The notes under the pieces are model-generated. The model did not search any database. It was not told where the DNA came from and worked only from the letters and a program-made list of their open reading frames with translations. A stretch of DNA of 64,000 nucleotides, taken from contig MWDD01000002.1 in assembly GCA_002070375.1 (NCBI GenBank), positions 1 through 64,000 on the forward strand. The letters run 5' to 3'. This stretch comes from a bacterium ADurb.Bin157. GTDB lineage: Bacteria; Muiribacteriota; Ozemobacteria; Ozemobacterales; Ozemobacteraceae. The first letter of the stretch is position 1; each line of letters begins with the position of its first letter. Both the position numbers and the translations under genes were made by a program. Positions 17,792 through 27,730 of this stretch are shown here, piece after piece.

Positions 17792-18214
17792 ATGTCGACA
17801 CCGTACAACATTGTTCTTGGAGTAATTGGCTCAGATTGCCATTCGGTAGGCAATAAAATTCTTGAAGCGTATTTTACTGAAAATGGTTTTAATGTAACCA
17901 ATTTAGGGGTAATGGTGAGCCAGGAAGAGTTTATCGCGGCGGCCATTGAGACCGGCTCCAAAGCTATTTTAGTCTCAAGTTTATACGGCCACGGCGAAAT
18001 TGACTGTGCCGGGTTGCGCGAAAAGTGCATCGAAAAAGGCTTAGATGACATAATCCTGTACGTCGGCGGCAACTTGGTTGTCGGTAAAGTTCCATTTGAG
18101 CAAGTTGTGGAAAAATTTAAAAAAATGGGTTTTGATCGTGTTTTCAGCAATGAGGGTTCTCTGGATCAAGAAGCTGAATTGTTGCGAAAGGATATTGAAG
18201 AAAGACTAAAATGA
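17792..18214 (+). CDS. glmS: methylaspartate (glutamate) mutase, S subunit
   Basis: Small B12-binding subunit of glutamate mutase, which rearranges L-glutamate to (2S,3S)-3-methylaspartate by a radical mechanism using adenosylcobalamin. The cobalamin motif is complete: D15-x-H17-x-x-G20 (DCHSVG), where the histidine is the lower cobalt ligand, then SSLYGHG at 62-68 and GG at 92-93. 140 residues, usual length. Good AAGGAA ribosome site. It is the first gene of a seven-gene operon. Confidence 0.95.
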   Translation: MSTPYNIVLGVIGSDCHSVGNKILEAYFTENGFNVTNLGVMVSQEEFIAAAIETGSKAILVSSLYGHGEIDCAGLREKCIEKGLDDIILYVGGNLVVGKVPFEQVVEKFKKMGFDRVFSNEGSLDQEAELLRKDIEERLK

Positions 18215-19620
18215 TTCCTCAAAAGATTATCTGTGTTGATATCGGCTCGACATACACAAAAGGCGCTGTTTTCAACCCGACAGAGGATCGTTTTAAAGTA
18301 GGTGCCCGCGCAGTTGTGCCTACCACAGTAAATTACCTTCCTGATGGTTTTTATAAAGTTCTTGAGGCGCTGATCCCCGGTTTTGGCTCTGAACACGCAT
18401 ATGATAAAACGGATTTCCCCGTTTTCTTTTCTTCGTCCGCAAAAGGCGGCCTTAAAATTGCCGTGGTCGGACTGGTTCCGGAAATGTCTTTGAACATCGC
18501 ACGCTTGGCTGCTTTTTCGGCAGGTGCGAAGGTTTGTGCCGCTTTCCCTTACCGTCTTGGCAAATCAAATATTGCACAAATCGAAAGTTTGGCTCCCGAT
18601 ATCCTGCTTTTCTGCGGCGGCACCGACGGCGGTAATGAGCGCTATGCTCTCGAAAACTCGAAAATGCTCGCCGCTTCAAAATTTTCGGGCACAATAATTT
18701 ACGCAGGGAATAATTTTGTGGCCGATGAAGTAGCTAACACTCTCTCTTCTAAAGAAATCGTGGTAACAGAAAACGTTATGCCTGATTTTGGAAAATTAAA
18801 CATAGAACCTGTCAGAGAGGCCATCAGAAAAGTTTTCTTAGAAAAGATTATTTCAGGGAAGGGTCTAAACGAGATTGTCAAAAAGTTCGAAGCCCTGCCG
18901 GTTCCAACGCCCCTCGCAGTATTTAACCTTGCAAAGGCAATAGGAGAAAATGTTAAAAACTGGAGTAACTTTGCCATTATAGACATGGGAGGCGCTACAA
19001 CAGACTTTTATTCTTATACAGATGCTTTTCATTATGATGGCGAAACGGTTATGAAAGGAATAGTAGAACCTCTGTTAAAAAGAACCGTCGAAGGAGACCT
19101 CGGTATGAGAGTAAGCGCAGAATCTGCTTGCGAAACCGGAACAGATTATTTCGCCTCTCTCGGATTTGACGATAATAAATTAAATGATCTAAAAAATTAT
19201 AGTTTAAAAATTTCTGAATCACCCGAATATTTACCCGAAAACGAAACAGAAAAAATGTTCGACCGCACCTTGGCAGGAGCTTGTATTTATCATTCTTTGC
19301 TTAGGCACGCCGGCACAATCGAAGAAGTTTTCACAATTAAAGGGCGTATTTGGGCACAAACAGGTAAAGATTTAAGACGAATTAATAAAATTATTGGTAC
19401 AGGCGGTTATTTGGCGGCCATGGGGCGAAACAACGAGAAAATTATTATTCCCTCTGAACCAACGACTCCATGCGAAAAAATTCCCCTTTTGCCCCAAAAA
19501 TTCACATATCATGCCGATAACACATATGTTTTACCGCTTCTTGCAAATTTAGCGGAAAAATACCCAAAACATTGTGCTGTTACCGCAATAGATTCATTGA
19601 TTAATGAGCAGCAAAAATGA
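18211..19620 (+). CDS. glmL: methylaspartate mutase accessory protein GlmL (MutL)
   Basis: Member of the ASKHA ATPase superfamily encoded between the two mutase subunits in clostridial clusters; believed to protect or reactivate the mutase (family knowledge). Phosphate-binding motif [10 protein letters not shown] at residues 9-18 and a second [15 protein letters not shown] block near 255 fit actin-like ATPases. 469 residues, normal length. Its ATG overlaps the glmS stop by four bases. Confidence 0.93.
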   Translation: MIPQKIICVDIGSTYTKGAVFNPTEDRFKVGARAVVPTTVNYLPDGFYKVLEALIPGFGSEHAYDKTDFPVFFSSSAKGGLKIAVVGLVPEMSLNIARLAAFSAGAKVCAAFPYRLGKSNIAQIESLAPDILLFCGGTDGGNERYALENSKMLAASKFSGTIIYAGNNFVADEVANTLSSKEIVVTENVMPDFGKLNIEPVREAIRKVFLEKIISGKGLNEIVKKFEALPVPTPLAVFNLAKAIGENVKNWSNFAIIDMGGATTDFYSYTDAFHYDGETVMKGIVEPLLKRTVEGDLGMRVSAESACETGTDYFASLGFDDNKLNDLKNYSLKISESPEYLPENETEKMFDRTLAGACIYHSLLRHAGTIEEVFTIKGRIWAQTGKDLRRINKIIGTGGYLAAMGRNNEKIIIPSEPTTPCEKIPLLPQKFTYHADNTYVLPLLANLAEKYPKHCAVTAIDSLINEQQK

Positions 19621-19637
19621 ACGAAGGAGCCACCAAC

Positions 19638-21083
19638 GTGAGCGTTTACAAAATTAGTGACGAAAAATTTAACGAAATCCGCAATGAAATACTTGCAACT
19701 TGGCCGACCGGTAAAGACGTAGACTTCGAAGAAGCAATAAAATATCAACAGGCTATTCCTGAATCAAAAAACTTTGCTGTTGCAATGAAAAAAGCCGGTG
19801 AAGAAAATAGAACTTTGCTGCAGCCCAGAGCCGGAGTGGCATTGGTGACAGAACATATCAATTTGCTTAAATACCTCGAAACTGAGGGTGAGGCAGATCT
19901 GCTGCCGACAACCATTGATGCCTATACAAGACTGAATCGTTACGAAAATGCCGCTGATGGCGTTGAAAAATCATTGCAGGCAAGAACCTCCCTGTTAAAC
20001 GGATTCCCTGCAGTTAATCACGGTTTGGTGGGCTGTCGAATGGTCACAGAAGCCGTTAAATCTCCCATTCAGGTGCGTCACGGCACCCCTGATGCCAGGC
20101 TTCTTGCCGAAATAACCTTGGCAGGCGGATTCACAAGTTTTGAAGGCGGCGGGATATCATATAATATTCCTTACGCCAAAAAGGTTCCGTTGCAAAAATC
20201 AATTGACGACTGGAAATATGTTGACAGGCTTGTTGGAAAATACGAAGAACGCGGCATTCATATTAATCGTGAACCGTTTGGCCCTCTTACCGGAACTTTA
20301 GTGCCGCCATGCGTAAGTCATGTCGTTGCGATTGTTGAAGGTATTTTAGCCTTGAGACAGGGAGTTAAATCAATTACTCTGGGCTATGGACAAGGCGGCA
20401 ATTTAGTTCAGGACGTTTCGGCAATATTGTCTCTTAAATCACTTGCACACGAATATTTTAAACGAGAAGGTTTTAACGAATACGACCTCACAACTGTCTT
20501 CCACCAGTGGATGGGCGGGTTCCCACCCGATGAAGCAAAAGCTTTTGCTGTAATTAGCTTGGGCGCAACTGTTGCAGTGTTGTCAGGTGCCGATAAAGTT
20601 ATCGTTAAAACACCTCACGAAGCAAAAGGAATTCCCACAAAAGAAGCTAACGCACAGGGCATAAAAGCAACAAGACAAGCTGTTAATATGCTTCGCGACC
20701 AAAGATTTCCGGTGAGCGAAGAACAAAATATCGAGACCGAACAGATTAAAAAAGAAGTTCGCAGTTTGATGGATACAATTTACAGACTGGGAGAAGGCGA
20801 TATAGAAAAGGGCGTAGTTGCAGCTGTAGAAGCAGGAGCGCTTGATGTTCCGTTCGCGCCTGCAGTATGTAATCATGGCAAAATTTTGCCGATGCGAGAC
20901 AATAACGGCTACATCAGAATATTTAATAAAGGCAATATGGCATTAAGCGATGAAATCATGGCATATCACCGCGAAAAACTTGAGGAACGCGCAAAAATCG
21001 AAGGGCGAAATGTGTGCTTCCAAATGGTTACAGACGATATTTACGCAATAAGCAAAGGTGCTTTGGTAGGGAGACCAAGATGA
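19638..21083 (+). CDS. glmE: methylaspartate mutase, E (catalytic) subunit
   Basis: Large catalytic subunit with a TIM barrel that binds glutamate and, with GlmS, adenosylcobalamin. Conserved segments seen: LQPRAGVALVTEH, QVRHGTPDARLLAE, GGFTSFEGGGISYNIPYAK, EPFGPLTGTLVPP. I prefer the GTG at 19638, because GAAGGAG lies 8 bases before it, the product (481 residues) matches clostridial GlmE (about 483), and the ATG at 19617 adds a weakly placed extension. The ATG nevertheless overlaps the glmL stop and remains possible. Next gene overlaps by four bases. Confidence 0.94.
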   Translation: MSVYKISDEKFNEIRNEILATWPTGKDVDFEEAIKYQQAIPESKNFAVAMKKAGEENRTLLQPRAGVALVTEHINLLKYLETEGEADLLPTTIDAYTRLNRYENAADGVEKSLQARTSLLNGFPAVNHGLVGCRMVTEAVKSPIQVRHGTPDARLLAEITLAGGFTSFEGGGISYNIPYAKKVPLQKSIDDWKYVDRLVGKYEERGIHINREPFGPLTGTLVPPCVSHVVAIVEGILALRQGVKSITLGYGQGGNLVQDVSAILSLKSLAHEYFKREGFNEYDLTTVFHQWMGGFPPDEAKAFAVISLGATVAVLSGADKVIVKTPHEAKGIPTKEANAQGIKATRQAVNMLRDQRFPVSEEQNIETEQIKKEVRSLMDTIYRLGEGDIEKGVVAAVEAGALDVPFAPAVCNHGKILPMRDNNGYIRIFNKGNMALSDEIMAYHREKLEERAKIEGRNVCFQMVTDDIYAISKGALVGRPR

Positions 21084-22330
21084 GAATTTCAAAGGTAACG
21101 TTTTCCAGAGGTATTTCAGCATTTTATTTTGATGACCAGCGCGCAATTAAAAAAGGCGCAAAACACGACGGCTTTACTTATGTGGGACAACCCGTAACTC
21201 AGGGCTTCACAAACATAAGACAGGCCGGACAGAGCATATCCATAATTATGCTGCTCGAAGACGGGCAAATAGCGACCGGCGATTGTGCTGCGGTTCAGTA
21301 TTCCGGAGCAGGCGGCCGCGATCCCCTTTTCCTCGCCAACGAATTTATTCCGTTCCTGGAAAAACATATCAAACCGCACCTTGAAGGTATGGAAATCGGC
21401 ACCTTCAGAGATATGAGCAAAAGGTTTTGCGAAATGAAAATTGAAGGAAAACCTTTACATTCCGCAATTAAATACGGCTTGACCCAAGCATTGCTCGATG
21501 CGGTTGCAAAATCGCTCAGAATTATGCCTTGTGAAGTTGTTTGCAATGAATATAACTTACCGATTATCGCAAAACGCGTGCCCATATTTGGACAGAGCGG
21601 CGATGACAGATATAACAATGTTGACAAAATGCTTATTAAGGGTGTCGAAGCTTTGCCACACGGCTTAATTAATAATGTCGAGGAAAAACTTGGGCTACAG
21701 GGCGAAAAGCTCAGAGAATACGTCAGATGGCTTGTAAAACGTGTTAAAACCCTCAGAGCATGCGACAGTTACAAACCCGATTTGCACATAGACGTGTACG
21801 GAACTATCGGACAACTTTTCGAAAATGATATGATTAAAGTTGCTGACTATGTGGCATCCCTTGAAAAAGATGCCGAAGACCTGCAGCTTTATATTGAAGG
21901 GCCGGTTGATGTCGAAGCGAAATTGCCCCAAATCGAAGCCTTGAAAACAATTACCGACCGTCTCAGAGCAATTGGATCAAATGTTAAAATTGTGGCCGAC
22001 GAATGGTGCAACACTTATGAAGATATTAAAGATTTTACTGATGCAAAATCTTGTCATATGGTGCAAATTAAAACCCCTGATCTAGGCGGAATACAAAATA
22101 TTGTAGAAAGCGTTATTTATTGTAAACAAAATGGCATGGAAGCCTATCAAGGCGGAACATGCAATGAAACTGACAACACCGCACGCATTTGTGTGCATTT
22201 GGCAATGGCCGCACAAGCCGAAAGAATGCTCGCAAAACCGGGTATGGGGTTTGATGAAGGCTACACAATTGTAAATAACGAAATGGAACGAATTATTTCC
22301 GTTCTCAAAATGAAATACGGAGAAAAATGA
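21080..22330 (+). CDS. mal: methylaspartate ammonia-lyase
   Basis: Enolase-superfamily enzyme that deaminates 3-methylaspartate to mesaconate. Counting from the ATG at 21080, the residues known from the Clostridium tetanomorphum enzyme fall at identical numbers: His194 (LPHGL), Asp238 (HIDVYG), Glu273 (IEGPVD), Asp307 (VADEW) and Lys331 (QIKTPDLGG). This confirms both the start site and the activity. 416 residues. The ATG overlaps the stop of glmE, so synthesis of the two enzymes is coupled. Confidence 0.96.
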   Translation: MRISKVTFSRGISAFYFDDQRAIKKGAKHDGFTYVGQPVTQGFTNIRQAGQSISIIMLLEDGQIATGDCAAVQYSGAGGRDPLFLANEFIPFLEKHIKPHLEGMEIGTFRDMSKRFCEMKIEGKPLHSAIKYGLTQALLDAVAKSLRIMPCEVVCNEYNLPIIAKRVPIFGQSGDDRYNNVDKMLIKGVEALPHGLINNVEEKLGLQGEKLREYVRWLVKRVKTLRACDSYKPDLHIDVYGTIGQLFENDMIKVADYVASLEKDAEDLQLYIEGPVDVEAKLPQIEALKTITDRLRAIGSNVKIVADEWCNTYEDIKDFTDAKSCHMVQIKTPDLGGIQNIVESVIYCKQNGMEAYQGGTCNETDNTARICVHLAMAAQAERMLAKPGMGFDEGYTIVNNEMERIISVLKMKYGEK

Positions 22331-22331
22331 A

Positions 22332-23708
22332 ATGACTAAGAAAGAATTTAAGGTTCTATCGCCTACGGCCATACTTGGCTATGGTTTTCCCGAAGCATCT
22401 TTTTTGCGCGGAATAGAACAAAAACCTGACTTGATCGCTGTAGATGCCGGTTCTACCGATCCGGGGCCTTTTTATCTGGGCGCAGGGAAAGCTTTTACTG
22501 ACAGAGAATTCGTAAAACGCGATTTGAAATACATGATTTGCGCGGGTGTTGAACATAAAATACCTGTAGTGGTTGGAACTGCAGGCGGTTCAGGAGCCGA
22601 TGTGCACCTCGAGTGGTGTAGGCAAATCATTGAAGAAATCGCTAAAGAAAACAATCTGACATTCTCTATGGCAGTTATACCTTGCGATGTTTCAAAAGAA
22701 AATGTAAAAATAGCCCTTGATGAAGGCAGAATAGTGCCTTTGGCATATGTTCCAGAACTGACGAAAAAAGATATTGACGATACAACTTATGTGGTGGCGC
22801 AAATAGGACCGGAGCCAATTATTGAGGCTCTTAAAGACGGCTGCGACGTCGTTCTGACAGGCCGCTGTTACGATCCCGCTTGCTTCGCGGCACTTCCTAT
22901 CATGAAAGGCTACGACCCGGGATTGGCGCTGCATATGGGTAAAATCTTGGAATGCGCGGCGATCGCGGCAACACCGGGGTCAGGCTCTGATTGCGCAATG
23001 GGGACTTTAACCGAAGACTCATTTATTCTTGAAGCTCTTTCGCCTGACAGAGTCTTTACTTGCGAATCTGCTGCGGCACACACTTTGTATGAAAAAACCG
23101 ACCCTTACCACTTGCCGGGGCCGGGCGGAGAAATTAACCTCGAAAACTGCTCGTTTAAAGATCTGGGCAACGGAAGAGTCGAAGTCAAAGGCAGTAAGTT
23201 TGTGCCGACAGAAAAGTTTTACCTTAAACTCGAAGGCGCGAAATGCATCGGTTACAGAACCATAAGTATTGCCGGAACACACGATCCGATAATGATTGCA
23301 AATATCGATAAAGTTTTGCAGCAAGTTAAAGAAAGAATCAATGTGCTTTCCGGTGATAACAAAAGAAGCGACAATTTGTTTTTCCACGTTTACGGTAAAG
23401 ATGGCGTAATGGGAAGTCTTGAACCCAATCCGAATGTTAAATCACATGAACTTTGCATTGTAATTGAGGCACTTTGCCCAACACAAGATCAGGCTAATAC
23501 CCTTTGTAGCGTGGCGCGTTCCACAATGTTGCATTATGGCTACGAAGGTCGTGTGTCAACCGCAGGAAATCTGGCGTTTCCGTTCTCGCCCTCTGACATA
23601 ACCGTCGGTAAAGTATTCGAATTTTCAATCTATCACCTTATGGATACAAAAAATGAAATACTTTTCAAGCATCGTATCGAAAAATACGAGCAAGGAACGA
23701 GGAAATAA
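22332..23708 (+). CDS. AtuA-like (DUF1446) family protein
   Basis: 458 residues resembling the acyclic terpene utilisation AtuA family (PF07287). Glycine-rich conserved stretches include VVVGTAGGSGADVHLEWC, DVVLTGRCYDPACFAALP and PGSGSDCAMGTLTEDSF. Biochemical function is not established. AtuA-like and DUF4387 genes commonly follow mal in glutamate-fermentation clusters, and in some other organisms the two parts are fused or adjacent. Inference: a step or a handling protein for a C5 acid or CoA ester downstream of mesaconate. Confidence 0.8.
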   Translation: MTKKEFKVLSPTAILGYGFPEASFLRGIEQKPDLIAVDAGSTDPGPFYLGAGKAFTDREFVKRDLKYMICAGVEHKIPVVVGTAGGSGADVHLEWCRQIIEEIAKENNLTFSMAVIPCDVSKENVKIALDEGRIVPLAYVPELTKKDIDDTTYVVAQIGPEPIIEALKDGCDVVLTGRCYDPACFAALPIMKGYDPGLALHMGKILECAAIAATPGSGSDCAMGTLTEDSFILEALSPDRVFTCESAAAHTLYEKTDPYHLPGPGGEINLENCSFKDLGNGRVEVKGSKFVPTEKFYLKLEGAKCIGYRTISIAGTHDPIMIANIDKVLQQVKERINVLSGDNKRSDNLFFHVYGKDGVMGSLEPNPNVKSHELCIVIEALCPTQDQANTLCSVARSTMLHYGYEGRVSTAGNLAFPFSPSDITVGKVFEFSIYHLMDTKNEILFKHRIEKYEQGTRK

Positions 23709-23711
23709 ACC

Positions 23712-24023
23712 ATGAAAAGAAATATTACCGAAGCCGCAAAGGTTATTAGATCAAAAAATGCGGGTCCTTACGAGCTTACTTTTGATATAATGTTCAAAAC
23801 TAAAGAATATTTTGAACATTTTAAAGAGAACAAAGTAATAAATAAAAAAATGTTTGCCGAACTCTATAAAATTCCTGAAGCGGATATTATGACTATTGTT
23901 TGGTTTGCACCTGCAAATGCTGTCAAAGTTACTATAAAAAGGCCTATTTCGTCAGGTGCACCGGGCGAAACAGATATTTACGGCGCTCAACAGCATGCTC
24001 CGTTATTCAATATAGAGTTTTAA
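23712..24023 (+). CDS. DUF4387 family protein
   Basis: 103 residues matching the DUF4387 pattern: AAKVIRSKNAGPYELTFDIMF near the N-terminus and a basic-hydrophobic end with the motif KRPISSGAPGETDIYGAQQ. Unknown function. In other genomes this small domain is encoded next to, or fused to, AtuA-like proteins, so the two probably form one complex. Ribosome site GAGGAAA overlaps the preceding gene's end. Confidence 0.82.
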   Translation: MKRNITEAAKVIRSKNAGPYELTFDIMFKTKEYFEHFKENKVINKKMFAELYKIPEADIMTIVWFAPANAVKVTIKRPISSGAPGETDIYGAQQHAPLFNIEF

Positions 24024-24026
24024 ATT

Positions 24027-24998
24027 ATGTCGCACACTTTTCTTAACGCTAACCCCGCTAATTTCGAGACTCTGATGTATGCTACTTATTACGCACCGCG
24101 AGGGCGTCCTCGTATGTATAATCTTGGCAGTTTGCTGGCTAGCAGATATTTGAGACCTACTGATTTGGTTATCGGAATTATCGGGGCAGAAGGATCAGGG
24201 AAGTCGACTCTCATCAAAGGCTTGTTTCCCGGCTTAGAACTCACTAATGATGACGACGGCGTAAACATGAAAGTGGCACCGATTTATGATTTCCATCCCG
24301 ATAATTACTTCGCGCCTCACACTTTTCATCTCGATATTCGCTATGAATTGGCATTTCATCAGCCGTTTGAAATTATTGACGCTGTAAACAATGCAATCGA
24401 AAACGGCAGGCGCGTGATAATGGAACACTTCGATTTGATTTTCGATCAGTTAGGTTATAATGCTCAGTTGATTTTTGCCATCGGAGAAGAACTTGTTGTT
24501 GCAAGACCAACTGTCTTTGGCCCTTTCCCTGCAGAAATAAAAAAACACGCTGACAAAACCGCAGTCTACAGAAGAATGGCTCACAGCGCAGAAGATATTA
24601 CGAGCTATGTGCTAATGGTAGACTATAAATATACTCGAAGAGTTTTACATTCAGACGTACGGCATGGGTTTGTTATAAAATTCCCTGAAAAACCTGATAT
24701 CCCGATTCCTGAGTTGGAAGCTAAGGTTAAGGCTGTAATCGATGAAAATAGAGCCATAAACTGCGGCGGAAAAGATAAAATAACCATTGGCGATTGGCAA
24801 ATGTTTTGCACCGGATCCAGAACACATATTAAAAGCAGCGGCGAAATTAAAAATTTCAGACTCTGGCATGAATATGTATATGACCCAATAGCAAAAGAAT
24901 ACATGCTCGTCGGAATGGTCGGGCCTAAGCAGGGTACTAGCATAAGAGCTATTCATTATTTTGATGATGATGAGTTAAGCGGAAGCACGCCGATCTGA
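24027..24998 (+). CDS. P-loop protein of the methylaspartate operon
   Basis: 323 residues with a clear Walker A, GAEGSGKST, at about residues 53-61. A conserved acidic/hydrophobic stretch follows (RRVIMEHFDLIFDQLGYN), which might hold the Walker B-like acidic residue. The C-terminal part (FRLWHEYVYDPIAKEYMLVGMVG) may be the domain some databases label a second additional domain of alanyl-tRNA synthetase; I cannot confirm this. Such genes occur at the end of clostridial glm clusters. The role is unknown, possibly a kinase or an energy-dependent chaperone for the mutase. Confidence 0.65.
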   Translation: MSHTFLNANPANFETLMYATYYAPRGRPRMYNLGSLLASRYLRPTDLVIGIIGAEGSGKSTLIKGLFPGLELTNDDDGVNMKVAPIYDFHPDNYFAPHTFHLDIRYELAFHQPFEIIDAVNNAIENGRRVIMEHFDLIFDQLGYNAQLIFAIGEELVVARPTVFGPFPAEIKKHADKTAVYRRMAHSAEDITSYVLMVDYKYTRRVLHSDVRHGFVIKFPEKPDIPIPELEAKVKAVIDENRAINCGGKDKITIGDWQMFCTGSRTHIKSSGEIKNFRLWHEYVYDPIAKEYMLVGMVGPKQGTSIRAIHYFDDDELSGSTPI

Positions 24999-25015
24999 TT
25001 GCTTAACACAAAAGA

Positions 25016-25054
25016 ACACCCCGAAAAACTTGAAGTATTCGGGGTGTTTTTTTT
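25016..25054 (+). terminator. rho-independent terminator of the glm operon
   Basis: Stem ACACCCCGAA (25016-25025) with TTCGGGGTGT (25038-25047), 12-base loop, followed by a run of eight T. Located 18 bases after the last operon gene. Confidence 0.92.
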
Positions 25055-25069
25055 ACGAAAAGACGATAA

Positions 25070-25894
25070 TCAGGGTATGGTTATGGTTATGTTATGAATT
25101 AGGCCTTCATCTACGTTTTGAGGAACGGTTAAAATAGGGCTTTGGTAGCGAAGTTCATTTCCGGGGAAAGTGAATACTTGAATTTTATAAGATCCCGCCG
25201 GGAGTGCAAGTATATAGTGATGGTGGCTTCCGGTTAACACTGCAGAAGTAAGATCGCCTTGAACTAACGCGCCTGTTGAAGTGTCTTCGGCGCGAACATC
25301 GTAAATAGTAGTAGTGCCGACGCCTGTGAGACCGGTGCCGCTGACTGTGCCCGTTATTCCATATAGCTGACCGGGTCGCTGAAAACCGTGTGCAGCTTGA
25401 TTAAGATACTGAGTAATCGAATTTGTAAATTCATCGCCGTCATAAATATTTATCCCTTCTGAGAGCAATGTTTCAATTTGTAATGTCAAAGAAGCTATCT
25501 GATTATCGTTAAAACTACTTAAGAAGTCTGAGAAAGTAACCGTCTCATCGTCTGCTTTCAGTTTTTCAAAAAGCATTGCTTTTGCCGTTGAGTCAGGATT
25601 TACGCTGCACGGAATCTCATCGCCGTTAATTGCTGCAATTTTTTGTTCGGTGGTTATAGAAAATAAAGATTTAAGAATAGGGTTGTTGTTAACTTTTACT
25701 TCAATTTCATAGTTTTCGGCCAATAATAGCTCTTTTATCACTTCTGTATCAGCGTGCAAGGGAAGTGTTGCCGTAATTCCCTCATTGCTTGGAATCAGAT
25801 CTGATGAATTAAACTCGTAAAATACGCTCGAAACTCTTGCGTCGTTGTAAAATTTATAGAGGGTTACAGTTGCAGAGCCCAAGGAAAACGGCAC
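25070..25894 (-). pseudogene. probable 5'-truncated secreted beta-sandwich protein
   Basis: 274 residues readable from a GTG. The C-terminal 100 residues (YGITGTVSGTGLTGVG ... LPAGSYKIQVFTFPG) look like a carboxypeptidase-regulatory or prealbumin-like beta-sandwich, common in exported proteins. No signal peptide is present. The frame continues five codons upstream (RGDAPVPFSL, typical of the interior of a mature surface protein) and then hits a stop, and none of the upstream frames holds a signal sequence. I read it as a remnant of a larger secreted protein whose front was lost; a weakly expressed small cytoplasmic protein is the alternative. Only 90 bases separate it from the next gene. Confidence 0.5.
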
Positions 25895-25984
25895 CGGAGC
25901 ATCGCCTCTTAACTAATTTTTTCAATGTATGCACTTCTCGAAGTATAATAAAACAACATAATTATTCTGCATTTTTTTCTGCCA

Positions 25985-26707
25985 TTATGCAATCCCAATC
26001 GTTTTAAATCCTAACTTAAATAACAAACTCATGAAATCAATATCTAAGTCTGCCTTTAAAGTCATTTTATCGCCGGTTGCAGGGTGCGTGAAGGTGAGTT
26101 CTTTCGCGTGCAACATCAACCTGTTTAACCCATATTTTTCAGACAACATGCGATTGTGAAACCCATCACCGTGCTGATGATCGCCAATCATATGATGAAA
26201 AATATGCTTCATGTGCCTTCTTATTTGTCTGTTTCGACCCGTAAGGGGCGTAATTTCAAGTAATGAATATCTTGAAGTCGGGTGGGGTCTCACCGGAACA
26301 TCAATCTCGACTTTTTCGAGCAATCTGTATTCTGTAATCGCTTCTCTTGCCTCTTGGAGCTTGCTCTTTTTTTTATCGGTCATTTTGTCCCATAAATCTT
26401 TAAGCGGGTGATTGATCACCCCAAACTCTTCTGTAAACCCTCTTACCAAGCCTAAATACTTCTTTTCTACATCTCGGTTCATAAAAGCTTCGCTCAATTT
26501 TTTTGCCGAATCTGATGACAACCCAAACACTAAGACCCCCGAAGTCGGCTTATCTAAGCGGTGAACAGGGTAAACAACTCGTCCGAGGAAATTACGCAAA
26601 ATTTGAAGTGCGTTTTGAGTCTCGTGTTTATCGATTAAACTTGCATGCACCAACAATCCTGCAGGCTTATTTATTGCCACAATATATTCGTCTTGGTATA
26701 TAATCAT
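25985..26707 (-). CDS. TruC/RluA-type pseudouridine synthase
   Basis: 240 residues without an S4 domain. Catalytic motif VHRLDKPTSGVL near residue 45-56 with the aspartate nucleophile, and ITPLTGRNRQIRRHMKH later. Size and the absence of S4 fit the tRNA U65 synthase TruC; the target remains inferred. Its start overlaps the stop of the upstream DUF457 gene by four bases. Confidence 0.87.
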   Translation of the reverse strand: MIIYQDEYIVAINKPAGLLVHASLIDKHETQNALQILRNFLGRVVYPVHRLDKPTSGVLVFGLSSDSAKKLSEAFMNRDVEKKYLGLVRGFTEEFGVINHPLKDLWDKMTDKKKSKLQEAREAITEYRLLEKVEIDVPVRPHPTSRYSLLEITPLTGRNRQIRRHMKHIFHHMIGDHQHGDGFHNRMLSEKYGLNRLMLHAKELTFTHPATGDKMTLKADLDIDFMSLLFKLGFKTIGIA

Positions 26708-27729
26708 TTGTCAAAAACACGCTTCAAGGTATCCACCGCGTCCTTTTTGAACTCGTCTCGCATTTCTTTTGGTCTGATTTGCTTAACAAAACTGATATCC
26801 CCGCTTTCATCAAACAAAACAACGGTAGAAAAAAGGCCGTCCAACTCTGAATTCATTGCGCCGTATCTCATATCGTAAAACGTCACCTGACGCAAACCGG
26901 ATTCGTTTAAAGCGCTTTTGCTCCTGATCATGTCCATTGCAAAAAGCTTGAACAACTTACAGTGTTCATGCTCTGCCGCCTTTTGAACAAATTCGTCTTT
27001 GTCTGATTTCGCTAAACGAAGCGGCGCAATAGGGACGTCTGATCCCTTTTTTAAGTAAGTAACCATAAAATTATCGTCAGCATCCCGTCCTACAACCCTA
27101 AAAATACTTATGTTCAAAAGTGTCGGCATTGCACGAACTTCAACAGCCTCAAAATTTTGCTGTTTAAACATTTCTTTGCCCAATGCGGCCAAATGCTGCG
27201 AATTATGATAACCCCAGGCTGCATATCCAAAACTTAACCCCAACGCCGCAATAGAAAGCATTCTGATTTTGGAAGGTTGAACCAAACTAAAAATACCCAA
27301 AATGGTGACAATTAACAAAGGTGCAGAAAAAATTAAATCAAGTATAGAAACACAATCAATGGCCAAGCGCTTCTCGGTAATCGGCCATAGTATCGCCGTT
27401 CCGTAACTGGTAAACCAATCTATAATAGGGTGCGTTGTAAGCGCGAGAATTGTAATGCCAACCCATTCTCGATTTGTTAACCCATTTTTCGCAATTTTAC
27501 TGACCAAAATTCCGAGCGGAATCGCAAAGATGAAGCACAAAATTATCGAATGCGTTGGCCCTCTATGATACTTTAAAGAAGCCCAAGGCCCCCACAAACG
27601 CGCTATCACATCAAAGTCTGGCAAAAGACCCAAAATAAAACCATAGATACTTGCCTTTTTCCCGCCTTTATGTCCATATGCAGCCTGTGCAACAGCCGCA
27701 CCCAATAAGCCCTGCGTCACTATATCCAT
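26704..27729 (-). CDS. DUF457/YdjM-type membrane-bound putative metal hydrolase
   Basis: 341 residues. The N-terminal 175 residues contain several membrane helices and the histidine motifs of the YdjM/DUF457 family: HRGPTHSIIL, and THPIIDWFTSYG, plus the acidic DFDVIARL near residue 38-45. These are thought to ligate metal in a membrane-bound hydrolase. The remaining soluble domain (about 180-341) is typical of longer members. Substrate unknown. It is downstream of the M3 oligopeptidase gene by one base and coupled to the pseudouridine synthase. Confidence 0.8.
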   Translation of the reverse strand: MDIVTQGLLGAAVAQAAYGHKGGKKASIYGFILGLLPDFDVIARLWGPWASLKYHRGPTHSIILCFIFAIPLGILVSKIAKNGLTNREWVGITILALTTHPIIDWFTSYGTAILWPITEKRLAIDCVSILDLIFSAPLLIVTILGIFSLVQPSKIRMLSIAALGLSFGYAAWGYHNSQHLAALGKEMFKQQNFEAVEVRAMPTLLNISIFRVVGRDADDNFMVTYLKKGSDVPIAPLRLAKSDKDEFVQKAAEHEHCKLFKLFAMDMIRSKSALNESGLRQVTFYDMRYGAMNSELDGLFSTVVLFDESGDISFVKQIRPKEMRDEFKKDAVDTLKRVFDK

Positions 27730-27730
27730 T

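Noticed and set aside
23019..23387. Antisense frame of 122 codons opposite the AtuA-like gene
   Set aside because: Explained by codon bias of the conserved sense gene; no start signal.
25933..25944. ACTTC-TC-GAAGT small palindrome upstream of the remnant gene
   Set aside because: Five-base arms only, next to a probable pseudogene; likely chance.
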